Source: JADJPO01 sp963724535
Lineage (GTDB): Bacteria > Actinomycetota > Actinomycetes > Actinomycetales > Kineosporiaceae
Assembly (NCBI GenBank): GCA_963724535.1
Contig: CAVRVD010000024.1
Span: forward strand, 1 to 17,803
Direction of reading: 5' to 3'
DNA length: 17,803 nt
In this document: positions 6,286 through 13,370 of the stretch, one piece after another
Layout of the letters: each line of letters begins with the position of its first letter
Numbering within the stretch: position 1 is the stretch's first letter
Made by a program: the position numbers and the translations under genes
Notes under the pieces: model-generated
Told to the model about the DNA's origin: nothing
The model's input: the letters and a program-made list of their open reading frames with translations, nothing else
The model's database searches: none

Positions 6286-7862
6286 GACGTCACCTCCGGT
6301 GTGGCGTCGACGGGGCGCGCGTCGCTCAGCGCCTTGACGTGCCGGCGCACGGACGGCCGGAGGAACCTCGTGAAGCGCTTGTCGAAGGCCTCCCGCGCCC
6401 GGCGCTGGTCCTCCTCCAGGTGCGTCGCCAGTTCGCCGAGCGCCAGCAGCGTATCCACGGGAACGACACGACGCGCGTTCTGCTCCGCCACCATCTGGGT
6501 GGCGACGGCGCGCAGCGCGGCCCGCTGGACCTCGCTGTCCTGGAAGGCACCCAGCACATCCTGCAAGGCCTTCAGCTCGGTGACCAGTGCCTTGACGTGC
6601 GTGGCGTCGAGCACGAACACGAAGAGGTCGAGCGTGTAACGCAGCTCCTTGGCCCGTTTGCGCAGGGTGTGCAGATCCTCGGGCGGCGAGTCCGCCGTGA
6701 TCCGCGATCCGCGCCGGACGACCCGCCGGTCCGCCCGAGCCACCTGGGCGGCGGCCAGCGCGCCGGCGTTCACGCCGTCCCCGGGATCGTGGCCGGCCGC
6801 CACCACGTTCTGGAGTGCGGACCGCCAGTCGGTCACGAATCGCTCGTAGCGGCGCGATGTCAGCGCACGGACGAGAGCGCGCTGCTCGCCGACGCGGTGC
6901 CGCGCCAGGTGCTCACCGAAGGGGTCGAGGTCCGCATGCGGGAAGGCGGCGAGCCGTCCCGCCATGTCCGGCAACCCGAGCAGGTGGACGTCGAGGTCGC
7001 GCGCGGGGGTCGTGACGTCGCCGAGCCACTTCAGCTCGGGGGCGAACCGCTCGACGGTGCCCGGCGGCAGGACGCCGCCGGCCAGCTTGAGGGCGGACCG
7101 GCTGCGGCGCACGGCGATACGCAGGTCGTGAAGGAACTCGACGTCGATGTCCCCCACGGCGCCGGGTACCTGGGCCTCGAGCTGGTCGAGGAACGACAGG
7201 AGCATCGTGGCGACGGCCACGGCGGCCGGGGTGTGCTGCGCGGGCGGTGGGTCCACCGCGCCGGGCAGGACCCCGGGGGTATAGCCGCCCGTGGTCAGTG
7301 CGGCGACGGCGTCCGACGGTTCTGTCTCGTCGGGGAGCAGCCCCTGCTCACGCAGGGTCCGGGCCACCTTGCGGGACTGGGCAACGTAACCGCGGACGGG
7401 GATGACCTGCAGCCGGGCCGGGACCGCGCCGTCCGTCAGACCGCGAACCGTGGCCGGGCCCTCCAGCAGCAACCGGACCACTGTCTTGGCCTCGTCGTCC
7501 AGCAGCCGCACCTCGCGCACCGTGCGCGAGGACTGGACCAGAGGCAGTAGGGCGCGGATGCCCAGCAAGGGGCTGAGCCGGTCACGCAACAGTCCGTCCG
7601 GTACGTGCTCCAGCCGCAGCGGGGCCTGGGTGCCGGCGGGCAGCAGGCACTCCCGCCGCTCATCGTGCGGGCCATGGAGGACGAGCATCGCCGCGGAGGA
7701 GGTGTTGAGCAGCTCGCAGGTGATGCCCTTGCGATACAGCCTCCAGTCCGCAGTGTCCAGCCACGTCTGCCGGCGCCGGCGCGTGGCACCTACCGCGAGA
7801 TCGAAGCGCGGACCGATGCTCTCGCGCACACCCTCAACCGTCGGATCAGCTCCCCCTATCAC
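6282..7862 (-). CDS. CHAD-domain protein with degenerate CYTH-like N-terminus
   Basis: A 526-residue protein. Residues about 211-505 form a CHAD domain, a helical domain with conserved histidines and basic residues that binds polyphosphate: HDLRIAVRRSRSALK (245-259) and LHTLRKRAKELRYTLDLF (397-414) are the two hallmark repeats. Residues 1-170 resemble a CYTH (triphosphate tunnel) domain in layout (TWLDTADWRLYRKG, 33-46), but the ExExK signature and the usual Lys/Arg tunnel strands are not evident, so catalysis is doubtful. I chose the GTG at 7862 because GGGAGG sits 7 bases upstream; ATG 7892 and the open frame to 8000 lack such a site. The gene overlaps the ParA gene by 4 bp. CHAD proteins are known on polyphosphate granules, so a role in granule binding is the most likely. 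Confidence 0.88.
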   Translation of the reverse strand: MIGGADPTVEGVRESIGPRFDLAVGATRRRRQTWLDTADWRLYRKGITCELLNTSSAAMLVLHGPHDERRECLLPAGTQAPLRLEHVPDGLLRDRLSPLLGIRALLPLVQSSRTVREVRLLDDEAKTVVRLLLEGPATVRGLTDGAVPARLQVIPVRGYVAQSRKVARTLREQGLLPDETEPSDAVAALTTGGYTPGVLPGAVDPPPAQHTPAAVAVATMLLSFLDQLEAQVPGAVGDIDVEFLHDLRIAVRRSRSALKLAGGVLPPGTVERFAPELKWLGDVTTPARDLDVHLLGLPDMAGRLAAFPHADLDPFGEHLARHRVGEQRALVRALTSRRYERFVTDWRSALQNVVAAGHDPGDGVNAGALAAAQVARADRRVVRRGSRITADSPPEDLHTLRKRAKELRYTLDLFVFVLDATHVKALVTELKALQDVLGAFQDSEVQRAALRAVATQMVAEQNARRVVPVDTLLALGELATHLEEDQRRAREAFDKRFTRFLRPSVRRHVKALSDARPVDATPEVTS

Positions 7863-7998
7863 GGGTTGACCTCCCTGTCGTCGGGCAGACATTGGCGTCG
7901 TGGCTGCAGGAACGCCCCTACTGCCCGGCGCTCTTCCATGCCGGGCGCTGCGGGGACTCCCAGCACGACGGGAGGACCAGGATGACGACCTGGCCGGC

Positions 7999-8139
7999 AT
8001 GCAGCCTTTCGCAGCCGGTGTCTGGCGGGCTGTGCGTCAAGTCCGGGGACACCACCGCAGCGAGGGGTTCAAGCTCTCCATCGACCCAGAGCTGGAGACC
8101 AAGATCCGTGACGTGGTCGGCCTCCTGTCGGCCTCCTAG
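7999..8139 (+). pseudogene. Fragment of an IS630-family transposase
   Basis: The frame contains HRSEGFKLSIDPELETKIRD and then VVGLL. In IS630-type transposases this linker lies between the N-terminal HTH region and the first catalytic Asp (usual continuation: VVGLYL.PP..A.VLCVDEKSQIQ). Here it runs into a stop at 8137-8139 right after VVGLL, so the whole DDE domain is lost, and only a faint piece of the HTH precedes it. No terminal inverted repeat was found. The remnant lies beyond the 5' end of the CHAD gene on the opposite strand and marks an old insertion next to the low-GC SRPBCC gene. Confidence 0.65.
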
Positions 8140-8180
8140 GACTACTAGTTACCGCATCGTACGTCATTCGCTGGGTCAGT

Positions 8181-8624
8181 TCAGTTCTCGAGGTAGGTCT
8201 TGTACGACTTCAAGAAAGCATTTCCCATCTTAGACTTGCCGAAGTTTCGGTAGAAGAAGCCTAATACCCCTGAGGCCGTGAGGTCGCTCATTACGAGGTG
8301 ATGTCTGACCCCAGTGCCGGTCTTCGTGAATTCGTCGACGAAGTGAGTCCTTGTCGTGACCCCCAATCCTGCTCGGTATTCCTCGTCGAACGCAACGACC
8401 ACCCTCTCCTCGTCGATAGTCTTGGAGATATTCGTTCGGGTCATGAGGCCTTCGTTGGTTCTGATGACCACGGAATCATCATTCTGCTCGAGCAATTCAA
8501 CGCTCTTCAAGCCTGGCATGCGACTGATCACACCGACATAGTGCTCGCCGCTATCCTCGACGACATGCTTCACCTTCTCAATGGTGCAGTCGATCTCGTT
8601 GGAGCCCTCGAACCAAACAGGCAC
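8181..8624 (-). CDS. SRPBCC-like (polyketide-cyclase/START fold) protein, low-GC
   Basis: A 147-residue protein whose layout matches the SRPBCC / polyketide cyclase-dehydrase fold: WFEGSNEIDCTIEKVKHVVE at the start (4-23), central strands (VELLEQNDDSVVIRTNEG), a His-rich strand (TRTHFVDEF, GVRHHLVMSDL) and a C-terminal amphipathic helix (KMGNAFLKSYKTYLE). These proteins bind hydrophobic ligands in a deep cavity; no catalytic residue can be named. The GTG at 8624 has AGAGAGG seven bases upstream, which supports the start. Two 60-base lines of the gene (8221-8280 and 8461-8520) each count to 50% GC, whereas a line in the neighbouring ParA gene (6061-6120) counts to 77%. Together with transposon remnants on both sides this suggests recent transfer. 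Confidence 0.72.
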   Translation of the reverse strand: MPVWFEGSNEIDCTIEKVKHVVEDSGEHYVGVISRMPGLKSVELLEQNDDSVVIRTNEGLMTRTNISKTIDEERVVVAFDEEYRAGLGVTTRTHFVDEFTKTGTGVRHHLVMSDLTASGVLGFFYRNFGKSKMGNAFLKSYKTYLEN

Positions 8625-8710
8625 GGCCTAACCTCTCTGTACTCCGTCCGCAACGGAAACCCTTGAACTCACCTGCCGGAAACGCTACACCCGCTCGACC
8701 GTCGCCCGCC

Positions 8711-8788
8711 GGCGAGATGGGACCACCTTGAGGTGAGTTCCGCCGGCAGCATGGGACCACCCTTCCGCCAGTAATGGGACCACCCCTT
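8711..8788. repeat. Three copies of a transposase-binding-like repeat (IS21-type element end)
   Basis: ATGGGACCACC occurs at 8717-8727, 8751-8761 and 8774-8784. Each is preceded by a CCGGCG/CCGGCA/CCGCCA hexamer and a three-base spacer and followed by TT or CTT, giving a shared unit of about 20 bp. Closely spaced direct repeats of this size are typical of the ends of IS21-family elements, where they bind the IstA transposase. No istA or istB gene is present within the window, so this is an orphan end left by excision, deletion or recombination. The rest of the gap (8625-8710) holds only the leader of the SRPBCC gene. Confidence 0.5.
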
Positions 8789-9003
8789 GGGGTTGTGTCG
8801 GGGTCGGTTCACCTCCCCGGTGGAATGTGGAATGCCGCTATCGGGTTCGGTGATCGGAGAGCGGCATGGCGTTCCGGGTTCCGGGAGGTAGCCTGCCGGC
8901 TCCGCGCAGACCACTTCGGCATCCGCCGAGGCCCGCCCGGCGTGGGACGTCACGCCGGTGTGGGAAGGCGAGGTGTACCTGGACGACGGACTCCTCGGCC
9001 ACC
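8789..9003. other. Unassigned stretch downstream of the helicase gene
   Basis: No convincing gene. One plus-strand frame reads PAWDVTPVWEGEVYLDDGLL and continues through the end of the helicase gene to a TGA near 9080, but it is closed upstream by a TAG near 8890 and has no start of its own; it may be another gene remnant. A minus-strand frame (8669-9007) merely translates the repeats. I see no RNA structure. Confidence 0.3.
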
Positions 9004-11196
9004 TCAACCGCGTGAGGATCGCGATGGCACGGAACCGGGGGCGTCTGCGTATCCGGGCGCCGCCCGGAGCGCATCTGTGAGCAGCGCGACCAGGGCCTCG
9101 AGCTGCACATCGGCCGACGAGGAGATCTCCTCGTCCGACCCGTCCAGCGCCCTGGCTGCGAGGCCCGCCTTGCTGTCGATGAGCTCGGCTATCCGGGCGT
9201 CAAGGGTTTGCGCGGCGATGATGCGCCACGCGGTGACCGGCTCGGTCTGGCCGATGCGGTGGCTGCGGTCGATGGCCTGGGTCTGCTCGGCATCGGTCCA
9301 GGAGAGCTCGGCGAGCACGAGGTTGGAGGCTACCTGGAGGTTCAGACCGACGCCGGCTGCCGTCAGGGAGCAGACCGCGATGGCGACGCCGGGGTCGGTC
9401 ACGAAGCCGTCGATGTTCTTCTGCCGCGTCGCGGGCGTCTGGTCGCCACGGATCGACGAGAAGCGCACCCCCTGCCGGGCGAAGGTCGCCTCGGCGGCGT
9501 CCATCACGTCGACGTGCTTGGCGAAGAAGACGACCTTGCCGGCGCTGCGGGCCAGCTGCGCCGCGTAGTCCGCAGCCAGCTCCGCTTTGGCGCGGCCGAT
9601 ACGGCGCATCATGGTGAACACGTTGTCGCCGGACTGTGGTGTCATCGCCTGCTTCAGCTCGGACCTGGCCACCCGGCGCACAAGGTCGAGGTCGATGCCC
9701 TCGACGACGGCGTCGGACGAACGTGCCGCCAGCGCGGTCTGGTACTGCACCACCATTCGGCGGGCGAGGTCCCGCTCCGCCGCCCGGATCGACCGGCCGG
9801 CCGCCCCGTCCAGCTCGACGTGGAGGTCGGCGATGCGCCGAGCGGGGATGTCGGCGGCGACGTCGACCTTGCGGCGCCGCACGATGCCCAGGTCGATGAC
9901 GCTCTGGCGCGCAGCGGCATAGAAGCCAGGGTCGGCCGGCGTCAGACCCGAGTCCTCGAGCGCATCCATCAGGTCGCCCACCGGCTTGCTGGCGTCGATC
10001 CACCCGAGGAACTGCCAGATCGCCCGGAAGTCCTCGATGTCGTTGATCAGCGGCGTACCGGTGAGCGCCATGAGCAGCGGCCGCGCAGTGCGGGACCGGA
10101 TTCGCTCCGAAAGCGCGAGGACGTGCTTCGAGCGCTGGGACGTCGTGTTCTTGATGAAGTGCGCCTCGTCGACGACCATGCCGCGGAAGCCGAGGTCCCC
10201 CAGCCAACCCAGATGGCGGTCGAGAACGTCGTAGTTCACCACGACGATGTCCGCGAAGCCGTCGACCGTGTCCCCATCGCCCTGGACCACCGTCGCCGGG
10301 CGGTGCGGTAGCCACAGAGCGGCCTCGCGTGCCCAGTTGGTCTTGACGACGTTCGGTACGACCACCAGCAACGGGTAGGTGTCGGCCGCCTCGGCGGCGA
10401 GGAGAGACTGGGCTGTCTTGCCCAGACCTGGCTCGTCGGCGAGTAGGAACGCGCGGTGGCCGGCAGCGGCGGCCGCGATCAGCTGCCCCTGGTGCGGCAT
10501 CAGCTCCTGACCCAGCGGAGTGAACTGGGCCGTCGGTGCCGGGAGCGCCATGCACGCCGGGGCCGTTCCACCAGCGCGTTCGAACGAGCTCAGCAGCGGG
10601 CCGAGCAGCTCCCAGCTGGCAAGGCGGCGCGCACGGGCCTGGACCGGTCGAGGCGCGCCCGAGCCAGGTGCGAGGAAGGGATTGGCCAGCTGGCGGGAGG
10701 TCACCGAGGCCGGCACGACCCGGCGCTCGGCCGTGGGGGTGACCGAGTTCTCGGCCGGCGGCTCCTGGTCGGCCGCCTCCTCGATCCCGGCCGCGTGGAG
10801 CAGGTCACGTTTGAGCGATCGGGCCCCGTACGAGACGCCAGCGTCCTCGGCGAGGAGCGCCAGCAACCCGGCGTCGCGGACGGCGATCCTGGCGAGGATC
10901 GCCGCGATGGCGTCCAGGCGCTTGAGTCGCTCGGCTCGATGACTGTCGCTGCCGGCCGAGTCCGCTCGGACGCGGGCGCGTTCCTCCCGCAACAGCAGGG
11001 TGACGGCCTGGAACGTCGTCCGAACGGTCGGCGTCACTCGGCCGCCTTGGACGGCCGCCTCGACCTCACGGACGGTCTGGGTGAGCGCCGCGGCGACGTC
11101 GCCGCGGTGGCGGACGGGTCGCTGTGTCCGCGGGGCGGTGCGACGAGCGCCGGTCCGGCGCCGGCCTGATCCAGCCAAAGACCCCTCCTCTGACAT
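9004..11196 (-). CDS. SNF2/DEAH-type helicase-like ATPase
   Basis: A 730-residue superfamily 2 ATPase of the SNF2 (HepA/RapA-like) type, which translocates on duplex DNA and remodels protein-DNA complexes. Motifs: Q-like MPHQ (233-236), motif I DEPGLGKTAQSL (254-265), Ia VVVPNVVKTNW, II VVDEAHFIKN (341-350), III LMALTGTPLIND (375-386), the helicase-C lobe from about 550 with IRGDQTPATRQ, and motif VI TQAIDRSHRIGQTEPV (639-654). The first about 225 residues have no recognised domain: a basic tail (1-35) then helical stretches. The start is uncertain: ATG 11196 or ATG 11241, neither with a good ribosome binding site. No methyltransferase, nuclease or PLD gene adjoins it, so there is no direct sign that it is part of a restriction or defence system. 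It is divergent from the GNAT gene. Confidence 0.87.
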   Translation of the reverse strand: MSEEGSLAGSGRRRTGARRTAPRTQRPVRHRGDVAAALTQTVREVEAAVQGGRVTPTVRTTFQAVTLLLREERARVRADSAGSDSHRAERLKRLDAIAAILARIAVRDAGLLALLAEDAGVSYGARSLKRDLLHAAGIEEAADQEPPAENSVTPTAERRVVPASVTSRQLANPFLAPGSGAPRPVQARARRLASWELLGPLLSSFERAGGTAPACMALPAPTAQFTPLGQELMPHQGQLIAAAAAGHRAFLLADEPGLGKTAQSLLAAEAADTYPLLVVVPNVVKTNWAREAALWLPHRPATVVQGDGDTVDGFADIVVVNYDVLDRHLGWLGDLGFRGMVVDEAHFIKNTTSQRSKHVLALSERIRSRTARPLLMALTGTPLINDIEDFRAIWQFLGWIDASKPVGDLMDALEDSGLTPADPGFYAAARQSVIDLGIVRRRKVDVAADIPARRIADLHVELDGAAGRSIRAAERDLARRMVVQYQTALAARSSDAVVEGIDLDLVRRVARSELKQAMTPQSGDNVFTMMRRIGRAKAELAADYAAQLARSAGKVVFFAKHVDVMDAAEATFARQGVRFSSIRGDQTPATRQKNIDGFVTDPGVAIAVCSLTAAGVGLNLQVASNLVLAELSWTDAEQTQAIDRSHRIGQTEPVTAWRIIAAQTLDARIAELIDSKAGLAARALDGSDEEISSSADVQLEALVALLTDALRAAPGYADAPGSVPSRSSRG

Positions 11197-11483
11197 GCCG
11201 GGCACGGTGGCCGCGGCAGCATGCTGCACGATCTGGCGCATGAGACGGCGAACACGCCCCGCGCGAAGGGCCGTGCTCGGACGCCGAGCCGGACGTGCGG
11301 ATCCATATGAACGGCGTGGGTCTCGGCAGGCATTCTGCAGGGACCACGAACCGGCAACGTGTGGGCTGCCCATCGCGCTTGAGCCTCGCTCACCGACCGT
11401 TCCAGGCTAGTCGTGCACAGCCCACCTGACCGCGGCATTGGTTGCCCTGGTGGTGTCGACTGGGCCTGCGGCATCATCGGCCC

Positions 11484-12098
11484 ATGGCACGTGGGGGGAC
11501 GGACGCGCACGGACTGGCGGTGGTGCCGGCAACCGACGTCGTGTGGAGGGCCCTCGCCTCCGTCTTCGGTACGCGCGGCGCCGCCTCGCGGTGCTTCTGC
11601 CAACGATACAAACTCGCACGTGGCGAAGCCTTCGGCAAGTTCCCCGCGGAGGAGCGGGCCAACCGGCTGCGGGCGCAGACCGGGTGCGGTGTCCCGTCGG
11701 CGGGGGCGACCAGCGGTCTCGTGGCGGTGGCCGGGGGCGAGCCGGTCGGCTGGTGCGCCGTCGAGCCACGTCCCCACTTCGTCGGCCTCGTGCGGGTGTC
11801 CCGGACTCCGTGGGACAGCCGCGACCAGGACCCGGCCGACGAGAGTGTCTGGGCGGTCACCTGCGTACTCACGCGGTCGGGGCACCGGCGACAAGGAGTC
11901 GGGCGGGCACTGGTCGCCGCCGCGGTCGAGCACGCCCGCGAGCGCGGCGCGCGTGCCCTCGAGGCCTACCCGATAACGACGACGGCCGCTCTCGCCGAGG
12001 AGCTGCACCCCGGAATCCTCGAGGTGTTCCTCGACGCGGGGTTCACCGAGGTGTCACGGCCGAGCCCCCGGCGGGCGGTCGTGCGGATCGACTTCTGA
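11484..12098 (+). CDS. GNAT-family N-acetyltransferase
   Basis: A 204-residue GNAT acetyltransferase, which transfers an acetyl group from acetyl-CoA to an amine or small molecule. The acetyl-CoA loop is HRRQGVGRALVAAAVEHARE (134-153), preceded by the strand VWAVTCVLT (122-130) and followed by the alpha4/beta6-7 part VFLDAGFTEVSRPSPRRAVV. A Cys-rich N-terminal motif CFCQRYKL (37-44) is shared by a sub-group of actinobacterial GNATs often seen with a CxC near residue 40; its role is unknown. The ATG at 11484 has no ribosome binding site, but a CATCAT hexamer six bases upstream could be a weak leaderless -10. The 287 bp between it and the helicase gene hold no further gene. Confidence 0.85.
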   Translation: MARGGTDAHGLAVVPATDVVWRALASVFGTRGAASRCFCQRYKLARGEAFGKFPAEERANRLRAQTGCGVPSAGATSGLVAVAGGEPVGWCAVEPRPHFVGLVRVSRTPWDSRDQDPADESVWAVTCVLTRSGHRRQGVGRALVAAAVEHARERGARALEAYPITTTAALAEELHPGILEVFLDAGFTEVSRPSPRRAVVRIDF

Positions 12099-12231
12099 CG
12101 TCGAGGCTGTCACGATGCCGCCGCCCCAGCCGGGCCCCGCGATCTCGGCTTCGGCTGCGCGCAGACCGGCTCCGTCGCGCCGGCCGCGGCGTGAAGACCC
12201 CGCGCGTGCCCACCCTGTGCCCACCCGGCCG

Positions 12232-12407
12232 CGCACCATCCTGTCCGTCGATCAGTTCGACGCCCTGTACGAGGCCGTGGAGACCCGGCAATGCGTCTCA
12301 TGATCGAAACGGCCATTGAGTCCCGTCTGAGGTGGGACGGACTCACCGGACTCCGAGTCCGTGACATGGACCGTGCGTCCGGTGTCCTGACGGTCACCCG
12401 AGGCTGA
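12232..12407 (+). pseudogene. Frameshifted fragment of a tyrosine recombinase (phage-type integrase)
   Basis: One frame reads TILSVDQFDALYEAVETRQ, the usual entry to the catalytic domain of actinobacterial tyrosine recombinases. After CAA the match moves to another frame: RLMIETAIESRLRWDGLTGL and then RVRDMDRASGVLTVTR, ending at TGA 12405-12407. The box-I catalytic Arg is kept, but the consensus ESGLRWGEL has become ESRLRWDGL. The core-binding domain, the HxxR box and the catalytic Tyr are all absent. It cannot be functional. It sits between the GNAT gene and the truncated arsenic cluster and may be a relic of the element that brought that cluster. Confidence 0.72.
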
Positions 12408-12408
12408 T

Positions 12409-12457
12409 CTACACCTCAAGGCCGCCACTCACGGGGGGGCCTCGCTTCGTGGTGTAG
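12409..12457. repeat. Nested inverted repeat at the integrase/trxB junction
   Basis: CTACACC (12409-12415) pairs perfectly with GGTGTAG (12451-12457), and inside it AGGCC (12419-12423) pairs with GGCCT (12438-12442). The structure starts two bases after the integrase-fragment stop and ends twelve bases before recognisable trxB coding sequence. It could be a recombination or IS-end scar or a terminator-like hairpin; there is no T-tract. Confidence 0.35.
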
Positions 12458-12468
12458 GACCACCCCAA

Positions 12469-12926
12469 AGGTTCGCCCGCTCGGTCATCCTGATCCCCGC
12501 CGCGACGCCCTGCGCGCCTCCAAGATCATGCAAGCGCGGGCGCTAGCCGACCCGACGCTGACCATCCGCTGGAACAGCACCATCGTGGACGTGCTCGGCG
12601 AGAGCAGGGTCGAGGGACTGCTGGTGCGCGACACCCTCACCGGCACGGAGTCGACGCTCGCGGTGCCCGGGATGTTCGTGGCCATCGGCCACGACCCCCG
12701 CACCGAGCTGGTCCGCGGCCAAGTCGCCCTCGACCCGGCCGGCTACATCACAGTCGCCCACCCCACAACCCGAACCAACCTGCCAGGGGTGTTCGCCTGT
12801 GGGGACGTCGTCGATCACACCTACCGCCAGGCCATCACCGCCGCCGACACCGGGTGCGCCGCCGCCCTGGACGCCGAACGCCGCCTCGCCGTCCTCGCCG
12901 ACACCCCCGCCCCGACCCCCGTGTGA
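12469..12926 (+). pseudogene. trxB: Thioredoxin reductase, 5'-truncated and frameshifted
   Basis: The C-terminal half of a TrxB-type flavoprotein. It begins abruptly with RFARSVILI (12469-12495), part of the NADPH-binding domain; one base is then missing compared with the expected HRRD codons, and the reading continues in another frame as RRDALRASKIMQARALADP. The rest is well conserved: MFVAIGHDPRTELV, then the FAD-binding end GVFACGDVVDHTYRQAITAA (residues 87-106 from the ATG at 12528) and a normal C-terminus. The N-terminal FAD domain and the redox-active CATC-type disulfide are missing, so no reductase activity is expected. An internal ATG at 12528 opens a 132-codon frame that could still be translated. 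It stands 78 bp upstream of arsR, the typical position in actinobacterial arsenic clusters. Confidence 0.8.
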
Positions 12927-12991
12927 CGTAGGGCATCCGGCCGGCGCCCGCCGACGGGACCTTGGACTCGGCCTGTGGGCGTAGGGCCGGA

Positions 12992-13018
12992 CAACACTTC
13001 AAACATGGTTGCTTCAAA
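12992..13018 (+). promoter_or_regulatory. Candidate ArsR operator around the arsR start
   Basis: CTTCAAA is repeated at 12997-13003 and 13012-13018, 15 bp apart, and CAAC (12992-12995) pairs with GTTG (13008-13011). This AT-richer patch overlaps the arsR start codon in otherwise GC-rich DNA, a plausible place for autorepression. No binding data; position and repeat only. Confidence 0.35.
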
Positions 13019-13370
13019 GGCCGTTGAACCGAGGCAGCAGGTTCTGGGCACCGAGGCGCAGGCGGGCCTGCTGTCGACCGTCGCCGACCCCTACCGGCTC
13101 TCGGTGCTGCAGGCCCTGACCGCGGGAGCCACCTGCGTGTGCGACCTGCAGGCGCGGGTGCCGGTCGCCGCGAACCTACTCAGCTACCACCTGAAGGTGC
13201 TGCGCGAGGCCGGCCTGATCGTCGGCGCGCGGCGCGGACGGTGGATCGACTACTCCCTGACCGCCGGAGCCCTCGACCGTCTGCACGCCGCGATCCCCTC
13301 GCTGCCATCCAACCTCGCTGGCGCCGCGTCCGGTGCCGTCTGCGGTGCCGCCACCACCGGGCGGACGTGA
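13005..13370 (+). CDS. arsR: ArsR/SmtB-family metalloregulator
   Basis: A 121-residue winged-helix repressor of the ArsR/SmtB family. It has the leading helix LSTVADPYRLSVLQAL (23-38), the metal-sensing CVCDL motif (Cys44, Cys46) typical of arsenite sensors, and the recognition helix region AANLLSYHLKVLREAGLI (55-72) with wing GARRGRWIDYSL. A third cysteine, Cys113, lies in the C-terminal tail and could complete a three-thiolate As(III) site. I chose the ATG at 13005 because it matches family length; the GTG at 12975 adds ten unlikely residues. Neither has a clear ribosome binding site, and a repeat that may be its operator overlaps the start. Its stop overlaps the permease start (TGATG), so both are coupled. 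On release by arsenite it should derepress the permease and thioredoxin genes. Confidence 0.88.
   Translation: MVASKAVEPRQQVLGTEAQAGLLSTVADPYRLSVLQALTAGATCVCDLQARVPVAANLLSYHLKVLREAGLIVGARRGRWIDYSLTAGALDRLHAAIPSLPSNLAGAASGAVCGAATTGRT

Noticed and set aside
6339..7550. 403-codon plus-strand frame opposite the CHAD gene
   Set aside because: It is antisense to a gene with recognised domains and has no motif or ribosome binding site of its own.
10456..11169. Plus-strand frames opposite the helicase gene
   Set aside because: Composition is typical of antisense shadow frames; the minus-strand helicase motifs are decisive.
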